Shown here in pieces: positions 16,156-25,900 of a stretch of 28,519 nucleotides of DNA. Below the pieces are notes generated by a model. That model searched no databases. It had not been told where the DNA came from and worked only from the letters and a program-made list of their open reading frames with translations. This DNA is from a virus: positions 1 through 28,519 of IMG/VR virus record IMGVR_UViG_3300027294_000017; one strand, written 5' to 3'. Numbering within the stretch: position 1 is the first letter of the stretch; the number at the start of each line of letters is the position of its first letter. The translations under genes were made by a program, and so were the position numbers.

Positions 16156-18275
16156 AAACGCCATTTAAAAAAGATGTTACGATAAGGAAAAATATATTCC
16201 TTAGCTCCGAAGATGGTTCTTCAGATAGAGATTTTGTTTTCTCTAAAATGATAAATGTTGAATCTTTAGCAAACATAAACAGTATTATTGATTTTGAGAA
16301 CGTAGAATACAAACCAACATCAAGTAATATTGAGCTGGACTTATTTTTTTTGAGATATATTAAAAATAACGAGTTACCACAAATAAAAAATTACATAGAA
16401 GAATCTTTTTCTGACTATAATTCTAGAATTGTAAAAGCTTTAAAAATTAGTAAGAGTTCAGAAATGTTTCAAACCAAAGATTCGGACGGTAATCCATTAC
16501 CTAAATATGATTTTGAAAAATCACAGTCACCAGAACAAATCACGGCAAATAAACCGTATGTTGTTATAGACCCTTTAGTTGAGAATAGAAAAAAATACCC
16601 TAAAAAAGAGGGTTACCCACATTTTTATAACACATTTACGTTCCCATTTTGGGAAAATTCCGATGCTTGGGTTAACCTCAAATACGGCTTTAATAATAAA
16701 GCTTATACATATAATTCTTTTATAATTATAGAGTTATATGACGATTTTAATACAGATGGTCAAAATAGGGTAATGACAATACCAGTATACGTCTCAGACA
16801 GGTATATGTTTAGAGAAAAAACAACTGGTGATCTTGAAAACGGTAGCGTTGAACAAAAAAGACCCGTTTTTAATCTATTTGAAGGGGTTGATGGTTATTC
16901 CTTATTTTTCCTAAAGAACTACATAAAATCTGATTTTTATGCTAAGTTTTACTTTTGGGATGCGTTAAATGGTACAAAAATTCAGTTCATACCATCCGCT
17001 AAAAATAATTTAAGGAAAAAGTGGTTACAGGATGTTGAAACATTTAATCAAAAAAACTTATATCTTAAATATGAATTAAATTATGAAGATAGAAGTTATG
17101 AGATTTTTGATTATAACGAGTCAGCTGATAGCTTTGACATATTATGCGATACACATATTGATCTATACGAATTTGCTTACGATGATTACTGGTCTGAGTT
17201 TTTTGTTTTAAATGACCAACCAACGGACATAAAAATACCAACAAACCCAAGACAATACGGTGATCTATTTTTGGATAGAACAAGTATCACTAAAAATTTA
17301 ATTTACGATACAACCCACGCATTAGTTAGTGAGGCAATAAAAGATTTACCAGATTACGAGGAAGTCTCTGTAAAATACTCATATGGACCAACTTACGTTT
17401 GTTATGAATATGACGATTATGCTGGTTGTCTAGATGGTAAATTTGTATCATTTTATGATATAGCTGGATCATTAACTGGATATCTACCATATATTAGTAA
17501 TGATTTAAACATAAAAAATTTATCATTAATGACCAAAACAAGTAATCTTATTATCGATTCGTTAGTGTCATCGCAAAAAAGAAACATTGGTGGTGTTATC
17601 ATTGAAAATAAAAACACTTTAATCCCATATAATGTAAAGGATATTAGTTTTGAAAATATTAAATTGGGAACGGAAGCTAATAAGGTAATAATCGATTCCT
17701 ACGGCTCACTAGATCATAAAATTTATAATCAAGAATCTAAGTCAACAGAAGTGTATACTGAGTTAGCTTTCATACCAACAAAAATCGGTGAGTCTGGTAG
17801 CGATTTTGATTTCACTAAAACGGTTTTTGAGTCACATTATGAGGATTTCAAAGAAAGAAACAAACAAAACCCATTACCGAACTCAACCCCAGATCCTGAC
17901 CAACAATCGGAAGATTTTGTGAATAATATTGATAACCAATTATTATTTGCGAGCGGCCTATTAAATGGTGGGCAAATACAAACAAGTAATTTGAGTAAAA
18001 AATATACTAGCGAAGAAATTGTTAATAAATTAAAACTCGATAAAAAATCTAAAACCGATATGTTCATTTTAACGGCAGGCGTTTTGGATAGTCTGGTTAA
18101 GCCAGGTGAGCAAGTTATAACACAAATAAATTTTTACATCGGTGCTAATTTAGCTAAAACCTTCTACCAAATAAAAACTTTGGCTTTTACAGGTAATTTA
18201 AAAATCACATTTGAGTCGGCTAATGATGGTAAAGAGGAAATAATAAACATACCAATAAACTTTAGTTTAAAATAA
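16149..18275 (+). CDS. Unrecognised structural protein, 708 residues
   Basis: A large protein with many aromatic and acidic residues (DYWSEFFVLND, YYEDFKERN, FTFPFWENSDAWVNLKYGF). It has mixed strands and short helices and no motif I can assign. Residues about 405-425 contain a dense YSYGPTYVCYEYDDYAG stretch. The C-terminal 100 residues look like a beta sandwich (EQVITQINFYIGANLAKTFYQIKTLAF, GNLKITFESANDGKEEIINIPINFSL). The start overlaps the previous gene by 7 bases; the stop shares its final A with the next start (TAATG). It probably belongs to the same baseplate or tail-fibre attachment assembly as its neighbours, with the function unknown. Confidence 0.75.
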   Translation: MLKTPFKKDVTIRKNIFLSSEDGSSDRDFVFSKMINVESLANINSIIDFENVEYKPTSSNIELDLFFLRYIKNNELPQIKNYIEESFSDYNSRIVKALKISKSSEMFQTKDSDGNPLPKYDFEKSQSPEQITANKPYVVIDPLVENRKKYPKKEGYPHFYNTFTFPFWENSDAWVNLKYGFNNKAYTYNSFIIIELYDDFNTDGQNRVMTIPVYVSDRYMFREKTTGDLENGSVEQKRPVFNLFEGVDGYSLFFLKNYIKSDFYAKFYFWDALNGTKIQFIPSAKNNLRKKWLQDVETFNQKNLYLKYELNYEDRSYEIFDYNESADSFDILCDTHIDLYEFAYDDYWSEFFVLNDQPTDIKIPTNPRQYGDLFLDRTSITKNLIYDTTHALVSEAIKDLPDYEEVSVKYSYGPTYVCYEYDDYAGCLDGKFVSFYDIAGSLTGYLPYISNDLNIKNLSLMTKTSNLIIDSLVSSQKRNIGGVIIENKNTLIPYNVKDISFENIKLGTEANKVIIDSYGSLDHKIYNQESKSTEVYTELAFIPTKIGESGSDFDFTKTVFESHYEDFKERNKQNPLPNSTPDPDQQSEDFVNNIDNQLLFASGLLNGGQIQTSNLSKKYTSEEIVNKLKLDKKSKTDMFILTAGVLDSLVKPGEQVITQINFYIGANLAKTFYQIKTLAFTGNLKITFESANDGKEEIINIPINFSLK

Positions 18276-19057
18276 TGGATCAGGAAATAAAAATTAATGA
18301 TGGGTTTGACGGGTATGCTTTAAACATATTTCTAGAAGGTTTAATAGACCCAAAAGGTTCTTTAATAACACCATATTATAACGACCCCAAAGTTTTACAA
18401 ATTGAGGAGTCTTTAAATAATATGGAAAACTACCTTGATATAACAAAGCCAGCAATAAAATATGAAACAAACACTAAATTAATAGCATCATTAGATGACG
18501 TTAATGATCATTTTAAAGAAAAAGAAACAAAATATTTTGTTAAGGGTAAAACAGATAGTAAGTTTTCACTATTAGATCTGAGTTTTACAAAAGACCAGGC
18601 TCTATTATTTTTCGAAAAAGATAACAAAATAAAATATAAAGAATTAATTGAAAGGGAATACCCTAAACCAGAAAACATTAGGGTTGGTAAAAGGATAACA
18701 ATAAGTGGTACTGACATAGTTGGTATGATTATTCTTGAAAGCGAAACTAGGAAGGAATACGTGTTGTATTTAGATACACCCAATCCTATATTTTATGTTG
18801 ATAATTTTGACGGAACTACTATATTTAAGTTCATGAGAAATAATATAGATGATAAGATAACGCCAACGTTAAATTATTATTCTGATATTATTGACGAACC
18901 AAAAATTTTGTCGGAAGTATTTATTGATAGAGGTGTTACAAACGCCTTTGAACCAATGAGAAAATTAAAAAATGTTAATAACCTTAATGAGTTAACAAAA
19001 ACTGGTTTCGGTTATTATAAAATAAACACAAGAGGATACAATTTTAAAGATCAATAA
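18275..19057 (+). CDS. Unrecognised structural protein, 260 residues
   Basis: Soluble, lysine- and aspartate-rich, without signal peptide or membrane segment. An N-terminal part (DGFDGYALNIFLEGLIDPKGSLITPYYNDPKVLQIEESL) precedes a possible small beta-barrel around VGKRITISGTDIVGMIILESETRKEYVLYLD (about 138-168). A C-terminal region contains FIDRGVTNAFEPMRKLKNV, a phrase of the sort often seen in phage structural proteins with a helical docking segment. Translation is coupled to the upstream gene through TAATG, and the next gene follows after one base. The role is inferred from context only. Confidence 0.72.
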   Translation: MDQEIKINDGFDGYALNIFLEGLIDPKGSLITPYYNDPKVLQIEESLNNMENYLDITKPAIKYETNTKLIASLDDVNDHFKEKETKYFVKGKTDSKFSLLDLSFTKDQALLFFEKDNKIKYKELIEREYPKPENIRVGKRITISGTDIVGMIILESETRKEYVLYLDTPNPIFYVDNFDGTTIFKFMRNNIDDKITPTLNYYSDIIDEPKILSEVFIDRGVTNAFEPMRKLKNVNNLNELTKTGFGYYKINTRGYNFKDQ

Positions 19058-19058
19058 T

Positions 19059-19952
19059 ATGGCTATAGGTGTATATGGCGTTAAAAGACCAGCGGATGTC
19101 GACCCATCAGAAATAGAAGTAATTGTTTTATATGCTAAAACAAGAAATTCTGTCGATACTCAAACAGTTACAAAATTAAACGGTGTCGATGTAATGGCAC
19201 CAGTGTATGACCCAGTTAATCAAACTGAGGTTATGGGTGGTATGTACAACCTACAACTACCGAAAAGTGTGTTTAATGCCAAAGGGTATTATACGGTCTA
19301 CATTAGACCAGCACAAATTAGAATACCAATCGAAGATTGTTCGGAGTTAGCTAGTTTCCCAGACATTAAAGGTTTAGTTTTTAATCTTGATAACGCACCA
19401 GCCCAGTTCAGATCTAAATTTACAAACAACGGTTTGGATGGTTTTAGGGTTGAATATTTAAATGAAAACGGTAGTAAGGTGCAAAATTTATATAGAATTG
19501 TGACATCATCTTTTATTGTTGAACCAGTACAGGTTGACACAGCTAATAGTTCAGTTAAAACGATAAAATATACGTACAATAATGTCGGTACTCTATTGTT
19601 TTGTACGGTGACACCTAACGCAGCACCTAGTTTTAAACCAACAGCAACACCATTTATTGGTTATAAGGGTCAAAATATAATATTGACTAGCACTAATTTC
19701 ACGCCACAAGTTTTTGAGGTTGAATTAGTTAACTACGATGCTGAAAGCCTTGCAATCGCATTGTATTCCGATCAAACCAAATCAATGGAAGATGGAATAT
19801 ATACGCTATATGATTTTGATGGTAATATATACCAGCAGTATGATCTATATGAAATCAAAGATGCAACTGATAAAAAATTATATGAGGTTAGAACAAGAAG
19901 AAATAATATTGACACAACAAAGGCATTAAATAACATTATAGGAAATGGCTAA
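19059..19952 (+). CDS. Unrecognised structural protein, 297 residues, beta-sandwich-like
   Basis: Begins MAIGVYGVKRPADVDPSEIEVIVLYA and is almost entirely beta in character: YYTVYIRPAQIRIPIED (about 82-98), SKVQNLYRIVTSSFIVEPVQVD, KTIKYTYNNVGTLLFCTVTPN, then a second domain with GQNIILTSTNFTPQVFEVELVNYDAESLAIALY. The final 40 residues turn polar and basic (YEVRTRRNNIDTTKALNNIIGNG), possibly a helical attachment tail. No enzymatic motif is seen. The stop lies 8 bases inside the giant gene downstream. A plausible role is an adaptor or chaperone-like partner of that giant protein, but nothing in the sequence proves this. Confidence 0.75.
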   Translation: MAIGVYGVKRPADVDPSEIEVIVLYAKTRNSVDTQTVTKLNGVDVMAPVYDPVNQTEVMGGMYNLQLPKSVFNAKGYYTVYIRPAQIRIPIEDCSELASFPDIKGLVFNLDNAPAQFRSKFTNNGLDGFRVEYLNENGSKVQNLYRIVTSSFIVEPVQVDTANSSVKTIKYTYNNVGTLLFCTVTPNAAPSFKPTATPFIGYKGQNIILTSTNFTPQVFEVELVNYDAESLAIALYSDQTKSMEDGIYTLYDFDGNIYQQYDLYEIKDATDKKLYEVRTRRNNIDTTKALNNIIGNG

Positions 19953-22900
19953 TCTTAGTTACACAAATACACCATTAATAGCGGATTTATATGATACACC
20001 TGAAGCTGCATTAGATGCTGCATCTAGTTTGGGTTGTAATGGTTATAGAACATACAATATAAATGGCGAAACAAAATATGTTCCATGTTCTAGTTTTTTG
20101 ACCTATGAACAATCCTTAAGATTTAAAAAATCACAAGGGGTGAGCAACGCTATATCTGGTTTTGGTAATATTGCTGATAAAGCGGTTGGTTTACAATTTG
20201 CAAATGCTAATAGTGAGGTAAACGGTGACCCATTTTTTACTTTAGGTAATTTCTCAATATCAACTGCACAAACACAAACAACATCTAATGGTAAAAATAC
20301 TATTATTTCTGGTGGTAAAGAATATACAGCCGAAAAAATAAATCAGAAAAATCCGTTTAAAAGTAGTGCTGTATCAGCAATTGAACAGGTTAGTCAGAAA
20401 ATAGAAAATAATTTAACAGTTACAGTTTTATTTGATAAAGATAAACTAAAAAACTATGTTCTATTCTCGCCTTTTAAGGAAACGGTTAAAAATAGTATAA
20501 TTGATGTGACAAACCAATTCCCAGCAGGGCTTAAAATGAATGTAATTGGTTTAACAACACCAACCATAACTGAATATAATTACACACCATCAACGGATAC
20601 AGCTGAATTTAAAATCAATTTGAGGAACATAAGCAATCCATACCAAATTGAGTATACAACATCTGGATCAACTAAAAACGATGACGTAAATTTAAGTCCA
20701 CTTAGAAATTTTTCAAAAACTTACACTAGTTACGTATTATATTACAATGGTGTTGAATATAGGATAATAAATGCAACTTTACCAGCATCATACGAGGACT
20801 TTTCAACTGGTTTGTATTTAACGGTTGAAGGAGATCCATTTGTAAACGATGTAAACTTAGATTTGACCGTAAATAGAAACTTTTGGGTTAAACCGAAAAA
20901 AGAGAAATACGATGAGTTTTACAATAAATTACCCGATATGGGTAAATTTTTGTTGAATTATAACTACGATGAAAAGAAATACGTTAGTAATATAAAATAT
21001 ACAAAAACAACAGATAACGGTGTTGATATTAACACCAACGAAAGACTAGTATTCCCCCAATTTGATGAGGTTAACATAGATTTATTTAGTACGGATTTCG
21101 ATCAGTACTTAACTAAATTAAATGATGTTGCTGACTCTTTCGATGCGACAAAATCAAATTTAATTTCTAGATTTTTAACAACAGATTCTTTAAGAGAATT
21201 CGATACTGATGATAGAAAAGTTAACTTAATGTTTAATATTGTTGGTAGGAATTTCGATAATATTAGAAAATATGTGGATGGTATAACCTTCATGACAAAT
21301 TTAAGTTATGATAAGGTTGAAAATATACCAGACCTACTGATTAAAAATTTCGGTAATATGCTTGGATTCCAAACATATAATATCGAAGATGAGAACACCT
21401 TGGTTGAATCTTTATTCAATATAAAAGATTTAAACATCGAACCTGGTCTAACACCAACAGAAGTTGATATCGAGTTATGGAGAAGGGTTTTCATTAACGC
21501 ACACTATCTATGGAAATCAAAAGGAACCAGAAAATCAATTGAATTTATTTTAAATTTAGTTGGTTTACCAGACTCTATATTTGAGGTAAATGAGTACATA
21601 TACCAAGCAAGACAAAAGGTTAATTATGATGAAAAGGTTACTGAAACATATGGTTTCCTTTATAACGATGCGCAATTAACGGGTTTATTACCGTTTGACA
21701 AAGATGGATACCCAACCACACCCCCAGGTATTAGATACCAAGAAGCTGGTTTTAACTCATCAAATGATAACAAAAATTTTGGTCCATATGATTTTGGTCG
21801 ATCATATATTGATGGTTATAGAAAACAAGTCAATGTCAATATTTTTGATTTAGATAGAGTTGTTGACAATGTTAAATCTTGGGCTTATAGTGAAGAAGAG
21901 GTACTTAGGTTATCTGAAACGACTGTTGGTTACACGGAATATTATGAAAAGGACTCTAGATTAATAGTTAACACTAAAGAACTAGAAGTTTACATATCAA
22001 GCGATAAAATATTTGACATTACATTATATAGATTTTTAAATAGAAATGAAATTGAAGTAAATTCAGACCTAACCATTGATAACGTAACAAATATTAATGC
22101 GGGTACATTATCATTCAACCAATTTATGAGGGAATCTTTAGATAACTACATAAAAGTTGGTAACAGAAAAACAATTAAAACCTACCCAACGCTATCAAAA
22201 ATTTATTTTGATTATTTAAAGTTAACCGATAATCCAGTAACACAAACAAAAAGTTTAGAATTCCTAAACATGTTTGATAGTTCTTGGGTTAAATTGGTGC
22301 AACAGTTCACACCAGCGACAACAATATTGAATGCGGGTAAAAAGATACAAAATAGTAAATTTTTAGATAATAAATTTATTTATAAACACGGACTTAATCA
22401 GTCTGTTTCATGGGTTGGTACAGATGGATCAGAATTCCAGAATAAAGCTAATTTACCAGTAAATGTGGGTAACACAAACCCATTTGATGTTTCTGGGTTT
22501 AAAAAAGACGCTGTAACTGGCGAGTCCTCAACATTCACATTGGTGGGTCAAAGAGGTAAAAACTATGTTGGAACCGATCCAACAATAAATGAATATTTCG
22601 GTAACTATTTTGGTATTGAATATGCCTGTGAAGGTGTCGATATATATAAGTGGGATCCAGAGAAAAACTATGGCGATGACTTAGAGTTTAACGGGAACGT
22701 AAACACAGGAACTGGACCTAGATACGGTGTTTTTGTTATATACGAAAACAATCTTTATAGATTAAACACAAATAGGATGTTTACTGGTTTAGACACAATA
22801 AACACCTCTATGTATGAAGCAAATTCAGACATATTATTAGGTTCGGTCGATGATTTTGAGACCATAACATTACCAGCTGGACCAGGTGAGTACGAAATTT

Positions 22901-25900
22901 CGTTTACGATTAGTAGTAATGACGATTTGGTTATTTATGATGGTGGTATGATCGGAGGGGTTGAGGTTTCATCCTTAGGTAGGAGCGGTAAGATAACCAC
23001 TTTTAATGAGACCATAACATTCACCACATCGACAGTGACTTTTTGGAATATGAACAATTGGCCAAATGATATGATCATGTCCAATTTAATTATTAAACAA
23101 AAGCACGAACCAAATAGATACAAAATTGGTGGTGAAAACGTTTATGAGTTAATACCTTTAGGCGTTGACGCATCAACAATAGAATTTAAAGACTCTCCAT
23201 GGGGCCTTATTAGTGAAATAGAGAGAAAATATTACATTGAGGCTGTTGGTATTGGTCATGCTTATATGACTGCTAATGATGACTACATATGCCCAGTACC
23301 TAAACCACATACTTGTTATTATGATTATAGTGGTTTAACAATTAATATGGCTACACCAGGTATAACATCCTACTATGATGAGACTGGGACATTATTAACA
23401 ATCGAACAACCAAAATATTATGGGTACTCGAAAAACACATCAACGACTGAAAAACCAGAAGATGCTGTGTACGGTAGTTCTGGTAATTGGGCTGTACCGT
23501 ATAGAAGACCAAACACCTGGACAAATGGTGTTGTTTACTATTCTGGTGATGTTGTAACTAAATCATCGGTTAATTATCTAGTGACAGGATCAACTGTAAC
23601 TGGCTATACTGTCAGTGGGGTACCGAGTGGGACAACATTAACAACGATAGTTCCAGGATTATATCAAAATTATGACTTAAGAACTAAGACGGACCCATAT
23701 ATGCATATAGATTCCGCATATATTAAGAGATTAAGGTTAAACCCGTTAAATGATAGGATTTCAATAAATTTATCTAAAAACTTATACCTTTTCCAGGTAT
23801 ATAAGGGGGCAACGCAATACGACACATACAAGGTTACTGATAACATATTAAATGACGAATTGTACCTATCTGACTCAACAACAATAACTTTTGACGGTTT
23901 ATATTCTTTAGACGAAACCAAGATAGGCCCTTTCTATACCGCTAACACTGACGAGGTCATAACAAGTACATTAATAGACACCATACTACTTGTTGCCGAT
24001 AAAGATAATTATGTTGACATACAGTCACTAAATACCAATTTTGATGTATTAAACAATAACATAGGTGTTGGCGCTGGTTATTATTTGGTTAAAAATAATG
24101 CTTTCCTAAAAATGGAATTCGATTTATATTTTGAATCAGAGTATAATTTACAACAAGATGTTGATATTAAAATATTGAATCAATTAGGTGAGGCCCTATA
24201 TACACAAACATTCACCTTCTCAGGTAATGATATGGCACAAGATAGAATCGCTTCAGTTGATTACGAAGATGTGTTTGAGGTTGATAGTAAAATATATTTG
24301 GTAATACAACCTAAAGTATATGAGTGTACATTATCTAGGTACGAAAAAATAGAAATTGATTATACGGAACCGACTACCTATTCAGACGAAAACGACCCAA
24401 GATTTAGGGTGTTATTTAATGGGGGTAGATCATTAATAGATGGTAGATATACGGATGATGTTATATCAATAGAACCAATAGTAACAAACCTTAATGATTT
24501 TAACATCGATTATTTTCTATATAAAACAGATAATATATTAGATACATATAAATTTAGAACTAGACCAAACATATCAATATCATATGATGAAAGTAGTTAT
24601 TTTGGTTTATTATATGGTAATTATTATGAAAAGTACAAACCAGCCAGTGTTGTTGGTGACGTAAGTGTTTATGAAAAACTATTTAATAACGATAAAATTG
24701 ATTTTAATTTAGTTGTAAGGTCAAAAGAACCACAATCTATCTTAAATCAGGACCAATCTCAAGAAGGGTTTTATCGTGAATACACAATATCCTCTTCAGA
24801 TAATTATTTAGGTAATACACCGCAAGAAATTGAGAATACTAGTTTAACTAAATCAATAATAATTGGTAAAAATCCAAAACCTAGAACGAAAAAATTAAAT
24901 AAAAAAGATTTCACGTTTTTAAGGTCATATAAAAATAATAACATATTAAACGCATCTGCGTCTACAATTGATTTTATTAGTTATGATGAAGGTTTCACTG
25001 ATTACGATTTAATAGATTTTAACAGTAACATTGAAGATTCTTTCCTTGAAAAAAGAAGATATATAACCGCAACGGGTTATTATGAGAGAGAAAAATCGGT
25101 ATACGGTACACAATTATATAAAGATATTTTGGCCGTGGTACCATATTTTGACCAAACTGTAAATAACTATAAAGTTAATGATATCGTTAAAGTTAAATTA
25201 ACCAATTATAATGCGGTTGTTGAAACAGAAACTGGTACAACAATCGAGGTTAAGTCCGTTGACCGATTATATGTTTGTGTTGAAGATATCACCACAAACC
25301 ACTTAAGAAAGAAAACTGGCGTTTCTTATTTAATGAACATACACCCAGTGTATCAACCAAATGGTGCTAGAGCATCATTTATTCCTATTGAGGAATACGA
25401 TGTGAGATCTTTTACACCAATTGGGTATGATAAGTATCAGAAATTTAATTCGGTTAAAGCTAATCAGTTCCCATATAAGTATGAAACGGTTAAACAATTT
25501 GCTGGACAACCAACTTCACTATTTGATATTGGTGACATAATTAAAGTAGCTGGAACAGGCTCAACTTATACGCTTTATGAGTATGTTTACAATAAAGCAA
25601 TACCATTTGACACAACAAACGTTTACCCCGTTGGTTCATTCGTATACACTAGTGGCTCAACGTATAATGTTGATGGCAGATATAGTTTTTGGATGAAAAA
25701 AACAGCCACTGGTACAACAATACCTGTTGCTGGAACTAATTGGCAAGAATTTAGATACGATGCAACATCAATAACGGGTACACCGTTCTATACTTTTGTT
25801 GATCCATCTATAAACCCAGATCACCCTAATCTAGCTTTATCACCGTCTGCATATAGGCTTAAAAATTTAATTCCAACAATGGAAGACGGCACTGGTAATA

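Noticed and set aside
19932-19945. AGGAA before the giant gene as a Shine-Dalgarno site
   Set aside because: It abuts the start codon, too close for normal spacing, and the other genes lack such sites.
14470-19952. Overlapping structural genes as one frameshifted gene
   Set aside because: Each gene has a clean ATG only a few bases before the previous stop, there is no slippery sequence at the junctions, and each N-terminus looks complete.
22374-22390. ATTTATTTATAAA inside the giant gene as another late promoter
   Set aside because: It lies deep in coding sequence far from any gene start. I treat it as background and as a warning about the motif's specificity.
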